Source: Stanieria sp. NIES-3757 (GTDB lineage: Bacteria; Cyanobacteriota; Cyanobacteriia; Cyanobacteriales; Xenococcaceae). From it: DNA of 64,000 nt. The stretch lies in NCBI GenBank assembly GCA_002355455.1, contig AP017375.1:4765640-4829639 (forward strand). Reading direction: 5' to 3'. The notes below the pieces were generated by a model, which had not been told where the DNA came from, did not search any database, and saw nothing but the letters and a program-made list of their open reading frames with translations. Each line of letters opens with the position of its first letter. Within the stretch, counting starts at the first letter, position 1. The translations under genes were made by a program, and so were the position numbers. Positions 9,099 to 19,011 of this stretch are shown here, in pieces.

Positions 9099-9986
9099 TT
9101 ACTTTGTTCCTATGATCGTTATTCCTCTAAATGTCATCATTATTGATAATTTTCGACGCAGTGAAAATGGTAGTTTACTTAGAAAGCTTTCGATAGAATT
9201 GATAACAATAGCCGAAGCCCTATTTAATGGCAAAGCTGAATGAACAACCCCACGACTTTTGTAGTAATCAATCTTGGAAAAGTCAGCAGCCCGAAAAAGC
9301 TTGTACAACTCGAATACTGTATATTCTTTCAAATGCCAACCTGTAGCGATCTCATCAAAGTATGCTGAAGTATCATGAGGACCTGACAGACGATTAGGAG
9401 TAATACAAATATAAATACCCCCAGGTGCTAGTGCATGATAAACATTTTGAAGTTGTTGAAAAGCATCATCAGGATGCAAATGTTCCATTAGTTGATGAGA
9501 GTAAACCACATCGACGCTATTTTCAGGGACTGGAATACTTACCCCGTCAGAAATAATTAACTCAAAATTTTCAGGAATTTCTAATCCTGCTGTTATCTGC
9601 GTTGAAACATCTGCTGCATAAACCTTTTTGACATACTTAGCGACTTCTAATGATAGACTGCAATCTCCAGGTCCTATCTCCAGAAATGTAATATCAGTGT
9701 TCAAAAAATGATTCAGAAGTTGCATCCGTTGTTCTACAACCCAAGCTATGGCTTCAGGATTAGCCTTTCGTAAAATCATCGGGTGATCGGGAATCTTCTC
9801 AAAGTAGGCATCATAGGCTGATGTATAAAGTTTAAGTCTTTCTGCTTGTGTAGCATTCATCAACTTTCTGTTTAATTCTTTTTCTGCTTCATAGGTTTTT
9901 TTGAGTTGCTCAAATGTTCTATGGTATTTATCTTCTCGAATATCAACAGACATTGAATTTTCCTTTTGTAATAGTATTTGGCTCAA
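9099..9986 (-). CDS. Class I SAM-dependent methyltransferase
   Basis: This 295-aa protein has SAM-binding motif I LEIGPGDCSLSLEVA, motif II-like VYAADVS, and the VDVVYSHQLMEHLHP stretch of Methyltransf_11/23 enzymes. An N-terminal helical segment of about 90 residues precedes the domain, as in methyltransferases from O-antigen and exopolysaccharide clusters. It probably methylates a sugar of the glycan. It is transcribed with the locus, between the 1098-aa membrane protein and the beta-helix lipoprotein. ATG at 9986 is accepted, although a Met at residue 12 is an alternative. Confidence 0.85.
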   Translation of the reverse strand: MSQILLQKENSMSVDIREDKYHRTFEQLKKTYEAEKELNRKLMNATQAERLKLYTSAYDAYFEKIPDHPMILRKANPEAIAWVVEQRMQLLNHFLNTDITFLEIGPGDCSLSLEVAKYVKKVYAADVSTQITAGLEIPENFELIISDGVSIPVPENSVDVVYSHQLMEHLHPDDAFQQLQNVYHALAPGGIYICITPNRLSGPHDTSAYFDEIATGWHLKEYTVFELYKLFRAADFSKIDYYKSRGVVHSALPLNRASAIVINSIESFLSKLPFSLRRKLSIMMTFRGITIIGTK

Positions 9987-10114
9987 TATTCAGTAAAAAA
10001 AAATTATAAGTATCTATGCCAACAAAATTACAGACAAAACTACTTTAAAAGCTCATCAAGTAATGTGGAAGTGTAAAATTAATTTTACGCAGTTACTTAA
10101 ATAAAGTTTTACTT

Positions 10115-13100
10115 TTAAATACTTTTTAAAGCTTTTGTTTTTGGCAAAATTTTGATATTTACCGGTGTTTCAGTAGGAAAGACAGAGCCAACCTTAACAT
10201 TCATTGTTTCACCTTGAATTTCCACGTTTACTTGCTTGCCATCCCAAGTCCAATTTATTAAATTGCCCTCAACTAATTGTTCTTTAACACTAATAGGTTG
10301 CTCGAGCCATTCTGAGGGCATGCCTGCGCCAATGATTAAGGTTGGAGAAGTTGCAGAATGATCGACATAAGTCAACATATCCAACTGAAGAAGTAACATT
10401 TCAGCAGATGTCCAGTAATGAGGTGTAAGGGAAGACGGGTTAAGCCATCCCCGAAACCGATGCCATTTGGAGAAACTTTTGGGTATTGGATTTTCATTAG
10501 GCTGATTGAGATGATCACCCCAAGTATATAATCCTGGAGAAGCTTGATTTTGCCAAAACCATTTGAGTGTTGCCCATACTCGTTCTGGTCGTTCGAGCAT
10601 TAACCACTGATGGGCTTCAGCGATCGCAGTATTCAACGACTGTGGAGCTTGAAGAAATGCTCCTTTACTATCTCGCGATTCCTCCCAACTTTGCTGGAGT
10701 GCTTGAGTTATCAAAGAAGGTTCAGAATCATCAATCCAACTAGACCATAAACCTTTAGGAAAAGAAGAAAAATCCCTTTTTTTTGCCTCTTGCCAGGCAG
10801 TTTTTAATTGCTCGGCTTGTGATCGCCAATGTTGAGCGTCATCGATTTGTTTCAGACGTTCAGCTAGTGTTGCTGCGTCATTTAAAGCACGATAACTCAT
10901 GACACTTGCAGCAGGATTAAGACTAATCAAATAAGGTGTATTATCACTCTTGAGCTTGCCTGCCGTCAAATCGACTCTCATAAAGTCGGGAGATTCAGAA
11001 AAGGGAAATTTTGTCCCTGTCAAGACTGGGTAACCTGGTCGATTGCTCGACAACATATTTTCGATTAATTCAGCTTTACGGCGAATATGAGGCCAAAGCC
11101 ATTGATCGTAGTCAGGCTCCTGAAGAGCGATCGCAACTTCTTCCAATGCCCAAATTCCCACTGCTGGGATATCAGCTTCTGGTACTGTACTGTTGAACCA
11201 ATCATTTTCGGCAAAGTAAGTAGATAACTTTTTAGCGATATCAAGTTGTCCTGCACGAGTCAGTGCAACCATCTGGTAAGCACCATCTCTATATCGTGTT
11301 AAGGGATAACTAATTGGATCGCTGGGATGAGTACGAGTTCCGACAAGTCCCATTAAGAGATGGGCAACTTGAGCTTCAAGACTCTGTGTAAATTGTTGGT
11401 CTGGTAAATCTAAGACTAAACTAGATGCAATTTTAGTAGAATCCAGATTGGGTTCCGAAATAGATTGATTATCTTCAATTACTAAGTTCCAACTATCTTG
11501 GCGGTCTAGTTCAAGCCGAGCATAACTCCATCCATAGGGATCGTTCCAGTGAGAACGGTTAGCTCTCTCTCGTTGCCAGTCTTTGGTGTTTTCACTGCCG
11601 AGATAAACTTTTGCTGTTTTGGAAAGACCTGTAACTTTCCAGCGATCGCTAATTAAAAGTCTTTGTCCATCCCAATCAAGAGAAGGAATTGCACCTCCTG
11701 CCGGACCAACACTGCGAATAACTACAATCAATTTATTCTCATTGGTTATTGGTCGGAGATTAAGCTTCCAACTCCCTACCTTTGGCGATGACCAAGAGGT
11801 TTCGTAATAGGCTGTTTTGGTCAAAATTCCTGGGGTTTTCTCAGCAGAAAGGTCGATCAGTTGCTGTTGAATCTCACTGAGAGGAATATTATCACTGGTG
11901 GCTTTTAAATTGCCCCGACTGTCAACCACCCAAACCGAAACGCCAAAACTACCTGGCTGTGGGCTAAAACTACCACCTGGTTCGTGAAAGGCTTTATTTT
12001 CTAATAAGCTTCCTGGACTTGCTAAGATTACATGACCAGTACTACGTGGCCAGAGGTCGGCAGGACGTAGTTTCATTTGTGCTTCTACTTGTTGATGTGG
12101 AGTACCATAATTCCACAGCGAAGAAGCGATCGCGTTAAACTGGGTTTTATTGGTTATTCCTGCACTAAAGATGAGGATAATTGCTAAGACTAGACTTAGT
12201 GGACGTAGCGGTGTGAATAGACTGAATACAGTTAAAGTTAGTAACAGTGGTATAAAGTGAAGAGAATAGATAAATGTTTCTTCAGCACCATAAACACTAT
12301 GTATTAAGAGTTGACCAACCAAAGTTAATCCTAAAACAATTCGGAGTTTAGGGTGTTTTTTGGTAGAAAAGAAACCCCATATTCCCAAACACAGCAATCC
12401 TGTCCAGGTAAGAATGGCAACAGTTCCCCAAGAGCTTCCTGAGCCAGGAGCTAAGGTGTCGACATTGAACTTTACCCAATCAGGACGAATGGGAGAGTCA
12501 ACTAATCGGGTAGCTGGCATTACCATTGTTTGATAAAAGAAAGAACTTATGACTGCCAGAATGCTTTTACTGCTAGGTGCAGACATAAACTTCTTTTCAC
12601 CAATAAAAGTGCCAGGTTGGAAGGGAAACCCAGAATTTGTAAAAACAATTCTTTGTATAATCCATAGCCCAGTTGCTAGCAATAGAGAAACAATCAAAAT
12701 CTGAAATATTTTTTTCCAGCGATGATTCACAACTGTTGCTAGAATTCCAACCATCCAATTGGTGATAGTAATGCTAACCGTCATAATGTTAACGGCAAGA
12801 TACCAAACAGAAGAAAATGGACGATATTGGCTTAAAACAACGAAAGCTAAACCTAAAATAATAGTTAAAGAACCGAACGAAAATGACTCAGGAATAACTA
12901 GCCAAAAAATTGAGGCTGCACTGACTGCACCCAGAAGACTAAATAAAGTTGCATCAAGTCGATAGCAACCCATAAGTCTAAATAGGAAATATAGTGAACA
13001 AATCCAGAGAATGGCAACGCAGATAATAACAACTCTAACGGCGGAGAGAGAATCGAGTTGCAGAAGTTTAGCGATCGCGAAAACTAAAGGAAAGACAAAT

Positions 13101-13411
13101 AGAGGAAAGAGGGGATGCTTGTTATTGCGACCAAAATCACTATTGAAGCTTGTGATGTTACCAAATACGGTTGGAATATCACTGCCAAACCAGACATCTT
13201 GGACATAAATATCAGTAAAAATAGGATCGGGAATTTGATAAGTACCAAAATAAGTAGCAATCGCGATCGCAATTGCTAAAGCCAATCCAATCAAAATATC
13301 TATTCGGTAATCAAAGACTTTTTTTGACGGTAATTTAATCGTATTTAAACTGAATATTTTGCCTTGTTTAAGCCAGTTAGTATACATTTTTTTAATAGCT
13401 AAATCAATCAA
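10115..13411 (-). CDS. Large membrane protein, GT-C-like plus six-hairpin-like domain
   Basis: This 1098-aa protein starts with a cytoplasmic tail and about 10-12 membrane segments within the first 430 residues, resembling a GT-C (PMT/ArnT-like) glycosyltransferase with a luminal loop after the first membrane helix. The remaining 650 or so residues are soluble and should be periplasmic. They include a beta-rich part and then a helical (residues 690-1030) Trp/Tyr-rich region like the (alpha/alpha)6 barrel of glycosidases. It could transfer polyprenyl-phosphate-linked sugars and also process the glycan. No named family was recognised over the full length. A Met at residue 9 is an alternative start. 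Confidence 0.6.
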   Translation of the reverse strand: MIDLAIKKMYTNWLKQGKIFSLNTIKLPSKKVFDYRIDILIGLALAIAIAIATYFGTYQIPDPIFTDIYVQDVWFGSDIPTVFGNITSFNSDFGRNNKHPLFPLFVFPLVFAIAKLLQLDSLSAVRVVIICVAILWICSLYFLFRLMGCYRLDATLFSLLGAVSAASIFWLVIPESFSFGSLTIILGLAFVVLSQYRPFSSVWYLAVNIMTVSITITNWMVGILATVVNHRWKKIFQILIVSLLLATGLWIIQRIVFTNSGFPFQPGTFIGEKKFMSAPSSKSILAVISSFFYQTMVMPATRLVDSPIRPDWVKFNVDTLAPGSGSSWGTVAILTWTGLLCLGIWGFFSTKKHPKLRIVLGLTLVGQLLIHSVYGAEETFIYSLHFIPLLLTLTVFSLFTPLRPLSLVLAIILIFSAGITNKTQFNAIASSLWNYGTPHQQVEAQMKLRPADLWPRSTGHVILASPGSLLENKAFHEPGGSFSPQPGSFGVSVWVVDSRGNLKATSDNIPLSEIQQQLIDLSAEKTPGILTKTAYYETSWSSPKVGSWKLNLRPITNENKLIVVIRSVGPAGGAIPSLDWDGQRLLISDRWKVTGLSKTAKVYLGSENTKDWQRERANRSHWNDPYGWSYARLELDRQDSWNLVIEDNQSISEPNLDSTKIASSLVLDLPDQQFTQSLEAQVAHLLMGLVGTRTHPSDPISYPLTRYRDGAYQMVALTRAGQLDIAKKLSTYFAENDWFNSTVPEADIPAVGIWALEEVAIALQEPDYDQWLWPHIRRKAELIENMLSSNRPGYPVLTGTKFPFSESPDFMRVDLTAGKLKSDNTPYLISLNPAASVMSYRALNDAATLAERLKQIDDAQHWRSQAEQLKTAWQEAKKRDFSSFPKGLWSSWIDDSEPSLITQALQQSWEESRDSKGAFLQAPQSLNTAIAEAHQWLMLERPERVWATLKWFWQNQASPGLYTWGDHLNQPNENPIPKSFSKWHRFRGWLNPSSLTPHYWTSAEMLLLQLDMLTYVDHSATSPTLIIGAGMPSEWLEQPISVKEQLVEGNLINWTWDGKQVNVEIQGETMNVKVGSVFPTETPVNIKILPKTKALKSI

Positions 13412-13491
13412 ATAAAATTTAAAGATAATAATTTAAATATTGAAATTTTTATTGCAGAATTGATTAATTGTTAATTTATGATCTTGGATTT

Positions 13492-14097
13492 TTATTGCCT
13501 CATCCCAATTTTGTTGGCTGGTACTCCAACAACAATAGAATAGGGTTCTATACTTTTAGTTACCACCGCTCCTGCTCCAATTACCGAACCTTTTCCAATC
13601 GTACAACCATCTAAAATAGTAGCTCCTGCACCAATCCAGACATCATCTTCAAAAATAATTCCTTTTAGGCTTGGCGTTTGCAAACGAAATGGAGTGTTAC
13701 GGTCTTTAAAACCATAATTAACTGGGACAATTGTGACTTGAGGCCCGATTAAACAACCATTGCCGATAATTAAATTTCCATGTCCATAAATGGCTGTAAA
13801 TGAGTTAATAAAACAGTCATTGCCGATTTGAATAGTTCCACCATAGGTTCTTAAAATAGCAAAGGAACTAATCAGAGTGCGATCGCCAATAATAATCTTT
13901 GATCTATCAGTTTCGGTAGGATCGACTTCTAAGGCTGCATATTTACAAATAGTGATATCTTTCCCTAAAAAAATCCGTTTTTTGTCACCACGTAGATCTG
14001 CAAAAATACTAACATTTGAATTACTGCTGATTGCACCTAACCTAGTTTTTTGATATTGCCAAATTACATGTTTCAAAAGCAACTGAGGTTTCATCAA
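13492..14097 (-). CDS. Hexapeptide-repeat acyltransferase (left-handed beta-helix)
   Basis: This 201-aa protein is built of hexapeptide repeats typical of the LbH acyltransferase fold. Its C-terminal block WIGAGATILDGCTIGKGSVI followed by GVPANKI is typical of sugar O-acetyltransferases (CapG/WcaF/NodL-like). It uses acetyl-CoA to acetylate a sugar hydroxyl in the cytoplasm. The catalytic His usually found in the loop before the last coils may be absent or shifted: VPVNYGFKDRN stands where VPxxH is common. It lies 31 nt below the acyltransferase-3 gene at 14129-15340. Confidence 0.82.
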   Translation of the reverse strand: MMKPQLLLKHVIWQYQKTRLGAISSNSNVSIFADLRGDKKRIFLGKDITICKYAALEVDPTETDRSKIIIGDRTLISSFAILRTYGGTIQIGNDCFINSFTAIYGHGNLIIGNGCLIGPQVTIVPVNYGFKDRNTPFRLQTPSLKGIIFEDDVWIGAGATILDGCTIGKGSVIGAGAVVTKSIEPYSIVVGVPANKIGMRQ

Positions 14098-14128
14098 TTA
14101 TCACAAAACGAGCTACATTTTAGTTTTA

Positions 14129-15340
14129 CTAAACACTTACAAATCTTCTTAACCATTTAATTTTTCTAAAAAGTAAAGTTAATCCGATAGAACCAAGTAA
14201 AGTCACTACAAAAGCAGCAATAATTTCTAATACTGGAAGCGATTGAAAAATACTGCCCAAAAAAGGAATACTCCCCAAAGGAAGTGGTTTTTTAAACGTA
14301 AAGAAAACATGAAATCCGTAAATTCCCAAAGAGCATTGCGAGATAAATTGAATAATTGCAGGAACTTGGCGTTTTGAGAACAAAGCAAGATACAGCAAAA
14401 GCCAAGAACCAAAAACGAGAGAAAGCCTCATATAATGATCTAAAAAACCTTGATCAACCTGAATTAACAAACCTTTGCTGGTCAAAGTCCATTCAAGGAT
14501 AAAAAATGCTGATGCTAAGAAAAGTAAAAAATATAGTTTTAGTTTAAGCCACTTAGTTATTCCTTCTAATTTTCCCTCTCGATATTCCTGAGCAGTAATC
14601 GCTGTTGTAAAAACATAGGGTAAAAAGTTAAAAGGAGTATAGTCCCATCTGGTAATGTTATTGAGAAAATTCAGCCAAGATATTTGAACTCCTGTGTTAT
14701 TAATGATGGGATCGATAAGAGAACAAACAAATATCAGAATCGAGGAAGTAAAAAGCAAAAAATAACTCATCCTAATTTTTATAGATGTTTTTTTGATTCT
14801 GCTAGTTACCAAAACTAAAATCTCGGCAAGTACGGTTACAAAAATGAGAGAGAAAAAGAAAAAATACGGTGTATTATTTCCACTAACTATAAACTCAACC
14901 AAGCTTTTCGGCGATGAAGTTGCAATTTTTATAGATTCAAAATTTCCTACAAAAAAGATATCGAATAAAGTTATCAAGCCAACCCAAAACAGATAGAGAG
15001 ATATTAATCGAGGAAGCCGTTTTTTGATAAAGTAACTTAACCCTGTCTTTTCATTTTTGTAATAAAAAAGAAAAAGAGACATTTGCAAAAAAACTGGAAC
15101 TGCCATAGCGCCGAGCATTCCACTCAAGATATAAGCTAAATTACTTAATCCTAGAATTGCTGCTATGTCAAATATTTTAGTTTTATAGGCTACTATTGCA
15201 ATAGAAAAAATAGTTCTCAGAAAATCGAATCCTTCAAATTTTTTCTGTTTAGAGGAATTACGAGAGCTTGTAAGTAATAAAGAGTTCATATCTACAATTT
15301 TTTTCTCAAATAAAGGACAGATTTTCACTCTATTTCGCAC
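14129..15340 (-). CDS. Acyltransferase-3 family membrane protein lacking the motif His
   Basis: This 403-aa, roughly 10-helix integral membrane protein belongs to the acyltransferase-3 family (OafA/OacA/WecH relatives), which moves acyl groups onto surface sugars. Family members keep an R-x10-H motif in the first membrane helix. Here Arg42 is followed by Lys53 (FDFLRTIFSIAIVAYK), so the essential His is missing, while its tandem paralogue at 15409-16632 keeps R39-x10-H50. The copy may be inactive, regulatory or changed in mechanism. The true start may be the Met at residue 18. Confidence 0.82.
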   Translation of the reverse strand: MRNRVKICPLFEKKIVDMNSLLLTSSRNSSKQKKFEGFDFLRTIFSIAIVAYKTKIFDIAAILGLSNLAYILSGMLGAMAVPVFLQMSLFLFYYKNEKTGLSYFIKKRLPRLISLYLFWVGLITLFDIFFVGNFESIKIATSSPKSLVEFIVSGNNTPYFFFFSLIFVTVLAEILVLVTSRIKKTSIKIRMSYFLLFTSSILIFVCSLIDPIINNTGVQISWLNFLNNITRWDYTPFNFLPYVFTTAITAQEYREGKLEGITKWLKLKLYFLLFLASAFFILEWTLTSKGLLIQVDQGFLDHYMRLSLVFGSWLLLYLALFSKRQVPAIIQFISQCSLGIYGFHVFFTFKKPLPLGSIPFLGSIFQSLPVLEIIAAFVVTLLGSIGLTLLFRKIKWLRRFVSV

Positions 15341-15408
15341 TTAGCTTTTTGATTAGACTGCTAAAAACTATAATTATTTAAATTGATTTACTGAAAAGTA
15401 ACAAATTA

Positions 15409-16632
15409 TTAAACAAAATTTTTGAGCTGATTATTTATTTTAAAAATCAAGGTTAAAGTAATAGAGCAAATTAAAGCTAAAATAAATCTCGCCACAATAT
15501 CCAAACTTGCAACTGTTTGAAAAACCGTACTTGAAAACTGAATTTTATCAAAAGTAAGTGAATTGTTAAAAATAAAAAACCTTTCAAAGGTGAAAAAAAC
15601 GTGAAATCCATAAATTCCTAAAGAGCATTGCGAGATGAACTGAATAATTTCAGGAACTTGGCGTTTTGTCAACAAAGCAAGATACAACAGAAGCCAAGAC
15701 CCAAAAATAAGAGAAAGCCTCATATAATGCTCTAAAGGTTTTTGATCTATTTGAATTAGAAAACCTTTATTGGTCAAAGTCCATTCAAGGATAAAAAATG
15801 CTGATGCTAAGAAAAGTAAAAAATATAGCTTTAGTTTAAGCCACTTAGTTATTCGTTCTAATTTTCCTTCTTTGTATTCTTGGAATGTAATAACTGTCGT
15901 AAAAACATAGGGTAAAAAATTGAGAGGATTATAAACCCAGTGAGTAATGTTATTGAGAAAGTTAAACCAAGATATTTTAATAGTCGTATATTTAATAATG
16001 GAGTCAAAAAGAGAACAAGTAAATATCAAAATCAAGGAAATAAACAGAAAAACATAGCTTATTTTTGTTCTTATTGATCGCTTTTTTATTATTTTGAATA
16101 TCAAAATTAAAATTTCAGCTACAATGGTTACAAAAATCAAGGAAAAGAAGAAGTAATAGGGTGTACTGTTACCACTAACTATAAACTCAACTAAGCTTTT
16201 CAAAGATGAAGTTGCTACACTTATCGATTTAAATCCTTCATTAAAATTAAATAAAAGCTCAAAAACTGTTGCCAAACCAACCCAAAATAAATAAAGTGAA
16301 ATTAGCTTAGGAAGTCGTTTTTGCCAAAAGTATCGCACTCCCGTTTTTTCGCGCTTAAGATAAAATAAAAAAAGAGAAACTTGAAAAAAAACTGGTACCG
16401 CACAATATCCAACATTCATAATCAAAATATTTGATATTAAAGACCATCCAAATAACTCTGGAAAAATTATAAATAAATTAGAATGAAGTGCGACTACAGC
16501 TATAGAAAAGATGGCACGTAAAAAATCAAATCCCTCGAACTTTTGGTTTTTTTTTAAAGATTCATTGGAATTTTTCCTGGTGTTAGAGTTATCTGAAGCT
16601 AGGGAATGCTGCATAATAATTAACTTTAACAA
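15409..16632 (-). CDS. Acyltransferase-3 family membrane O-acyltransferase
   Basis: This 407-aa polytopic membrane protein has an intact R39-x10-H50 motif (FDFLRAIFSIAVVALH). It is a tandem duplicate of 14129-15340, with long near-identical stretches such as LKLYFLLFLASAFFILEWTL and QFISQCSLGIYGFHVFFTF. It likely transfers an acyl group to the growing glycan at the membrane. It is very AT-rich compared with the GT genes at 23.7-26.1 kb. Confidence 0.86.
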   Translation of the reverse strand: MLKLIIMQHSLASDNSNTRKNSNESLKKNQKFEGFDFLRAIFSIAVVALHSNLFIIFPELFGWSLISNILIMNVGYCAVPVFFQVSLFLFYLKREKTGVRYFWQKRLPKLISLYLFWVGLATVFELLFNFNEGFKSISVATSSLKSLVEFIVSGNSTPYYFFFSLIFVTIVAEILILIFKIIKKRSIRTKISYVFLFISLILIFTCSLFDSIIKYTTIKISWFNFLNNITHWVYNPLNFLPYVFTTVITFQEYKEGKLERITKWLKLKLYFLLFLASAFFILEWTLTNKGFLIQIDQKPLEHYMRLSLIFGSWLLLYLALLTKRQVPEIIQFISQCSLGIYGFHVFFTFERFFIFNNSLTFDKIQFSSTVFQTVASLDIVARFILALICSITLTLIFKINNQLKNFV

Positions 16633-16724
16633 AAATTAATTGATGTCTATAGAAACAGAATTATTAACAATTTGTAAATAAATTTTCTCCTCAATTTTTT
16701 TAAGCTTTATAATTTGATATTAGT

Positions 16725-17894
16725 CTAAACTTGCTTCATTTGCCGAGTTTTTATAAGTTTGAAGAAACTCAATTTAACTCTAAGGTAGAAAAAGGTAACT
16801 AATAATGTGAAAATAATGTTAAACACAAGAAAAATAACATAAGTACTAGGGACAGAGAACCGATTTAATAAAAAATCAGTAAAGTATAAAGGAATAGAAC
16901 ACACTACACCTTGAAAGATAAAAATAAAATATGAATTTTTACCACACCACTCAAGAAATGAAAGAGCTTTAGCTTTATACCTATCTTTTGAATTGGGATA
17001 GTGCCATATACGTTGAAAGATTATTAATACATGGATCAGCAAAAGACTATAAGCAAGATATTTAAATGATGGTGGAAATTTTTCGGCATGGAGTGAGATT
17101 ATGCGATTATCTAGTACAAAGTAGATAAAAAGGCAAACCAGTATATTGATTAAAAATGAAAGTTTGAAATAGTGAGTACGGATTAAATGACCATCTAATC
17201 TATATGCCATTCCTAATAAGTAAATAAATGCATAAAAGTATATATAAACAGCTTCAGTAAGTAAAAAATCAAAATTCCAACTAAACTGTATAGAAAAATG
17301 CAAAAGTAACAGTAAAGAAAAGAGAACCACCACTCTCAATTTGCGAGATTGAAAGCAGGAAATGAAAAAAGGCAGAGCAAATAGTAATGACAAATAAACC
17401 CATAAATACCAAGCACTACCTCTGTAAACAGGAATAACACCCCACACATCACCAGGTGCTTCTAACTTCAAAACAGACATCATAAAAATTATCGCTTGTT
17501 GTAAATCAGGAACAAGCTTTTTTCTAAGAAAATAACCTAGGGAGAGAGCTGGAAGAAGTAACAGGCTGATGGTAATATAATTTAAATAAAGATTTTTAAA
17601 CTGTTTAAAAGCACGTTTGAAAGAATCAATCAAGCCAGCAGGTTTTGTTAAATAACCTGAAATAAAGAAGAAAGTTGTTACATCAATAAGTAAGCTTGCT
17701 TCACGAAATGGGTCTGATATGTATGCTCTACCAGACCAAAATACTGTATGGATATGGATGACCCATAAAATCAACAATCCCTTAAAGAAATCAATGTAAC
17801 CATCACGTTTAGTACTAATCTTGGATACTTGGTTAATTTTCTCTTGATTTAAATTTTTCATATTCTCTTTAATAGGGGACATTTCTATTTCCAA
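16725..17894 (-). CDS. Acyltransferase-3 / fucose 4-O-acetylase-like membrane protein
   Basis: This 389-aa multi-helix membrane protein has the IDFFKGLLILWVIHIH signature (K38-x10-H49) typical of the fucose 4-O-acetylase-like branch of acyltransferase-3, which has Lys in the place of Arg. It overlaps the upstream paralogue (17869-18969) by 26 nt, so the two are translationally coupled and probably arose by tandem duplication; both share LPPSFKYLAYSLLLIHV-like and LLIDV-FFFISGYLTK segments. Predicted role: O-acetylation of a surface glycan. Confidence 0.83.
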   Translation of the reverse strand: MEIEMSPIKENMKNLNQEKINQVSKISTKRDGYIDFFKGLLILWVIHIHTVFWSGRAYISDPFREASLLIDVTTFFFISGYLTKPAGLIDSFKRAFKQFKNLYLNYITISLLLLPALSLGYFLRKKLVPDLQQAIIFMMSVLKLEAPGDVWGVIPVYRGSAWYLWVYLSLLFALPFFISCFQSRKLRVVVLFSLLLLLHFSIQFSWNFDFLLTEAVYIYFYAFIYLLGMAYRLDGHLIRTHYFKLSFLINILVCLFIYFVLDNRIISLHAEKFPPSFKYLAYSLLLIHVLIIFQRIWHYPNSKDRYKAKALSFLEWCGKNSYFIFIFQGVVCSIPLYFTDFLLNRFSVPSTYVIFLVFNIIFTLLVTFFYLRVKLSFFKLIKTRQMKQV

Positions 17895-18969
17895 TATTTT
17901 TCACAATTAAGTTTGAAAAATTTGTTTTTACTTTTAAATACAAAAAAGTGAATACAACAGTGATGCAGATATTTAATATAAGAACAATTAAGTACAATAT
18001 AAAAACGGACACATGATTCTTGATAAGAGAAACCAAAAAACCTGTTAGAGAACAGGCTACACCTTGAAAAAGATAAATAAAGTAAACATTTATTCCACAC
18101 CATTCTAATAACTGAAAAGCTTTATTGGTTAAGTTTTGTGTGGGATAATGCCAAATTCGTTTAGCAATAGCTATCACATGAATAAGTATAAGGCTGTAAG
18201 TGAGATATTCAAACGATGGTGGAAATTTATAACTTCGTAATTGAATCGCACTATGGTCAACATAAAAAAAAATAACTATACATAAAGTTAGATTTAGAAA
18301 AAATGTTAATTTCAAATGATCAATACGAATATTTTTTTCATCTATTCTATAGGCTACTCCTAGCATATAAATAAAAAGATAAAAGAAAATGTAAGAAGTT
18401 TGAGTAAGCAAAAAATCATAATTGAACTTTAAATATCTAGAACAAACAAAGAATAAAAAGATCAAAATAAGAACGATAGTTCTAGACTTTTGAGTGGCAA
18501 ATAAACTAATCGCCAAAGGAACAAATAATAGTATTGAAAGGTACACAGCAAGATACCAAAGACTTCCTTGATATGCAGGAAAATTATCCCAAACATTACC
18601 TGTTTGATTCACCTTCAACATAGAAGTAATAGCCAGTTGGAGATCGGAAAAATTTCTAGCTTTAAAAAGCTCAAATAAGTACAATGGCACTAGAAGTAAG
18701 CAACTAAGAAACAAATAGTTAGAATACAAATACCAAAATTGCTTGGCACATTTTTTAACACTTGTATTACAATCTACAACCTTTGTTAAATAACCAGAAA
18801 TAAAAAAGAATGCAGGAACATCTATCAGAAGAGACCACTGGCGAATATTATCTGAAATATAGCCCCAGCCAGAAAAATAAACTGTATGAAGATGTATGAC
18901 CCACAAAATGAGGAATCCTTTACAGAAATCAATAAATCTGTCACGTTTAACTGTCATTTTATTGTGCAA
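17869..18969 (-). CDS. Acyltransferase-3 / fucose 4-O-acetylase-like membrane protein
   Basis: This 366-aa polytopic membrane protein is paralogous to 16725-17894, with K17-x10-H28 (IDFCKGFLILWVIHLH) and SLLIDVPAFFFISGYLTK. Its 3' end overlaps the start of that gene by 26 nt. It likely acetylates a sugar of the same glycan, perhaps at another position. It follows the GT87 gene within the minus-strand unit. Confidence 0.83.
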   Translation of the reverse strand: MHNKMTVKRDRFIDFCKGFLILWVIHLHTVYFSGWGYISDNIRQWSLLIDVPAFFFISGYLTKVVDCNTSVKKCAKQFWYLYSNYLFLSCLLLVPLYLFELFKARNFSDLQLAITSMLKVNQTGNVWDNFPAYQGSLWYLAVYLSILLFVPLAISLFATQKSRTIVLILIFLFFVCSRYLKFNYDFLLTQTSYIFFYLFIYMLGVAYRIDEKNIRIDHLKLTFFLNLTLCIVIFFYVDHSAIQLRSYKFPPSFEYLTYSLILIHVIAIAKRIWHYPTQNLTNKAFQLLEWCGINVYFIYLFQGVACSLTGFLVSLIKNHVSVFILYLIVLILNICITVVFTFLYLKVKTNFSNLIVKNIGNRNVPY

Positions 18970-19011
18970 TCTTGTAAGAAGTGGGATTAATTTCTGATGT
19001 TTTATATCATT

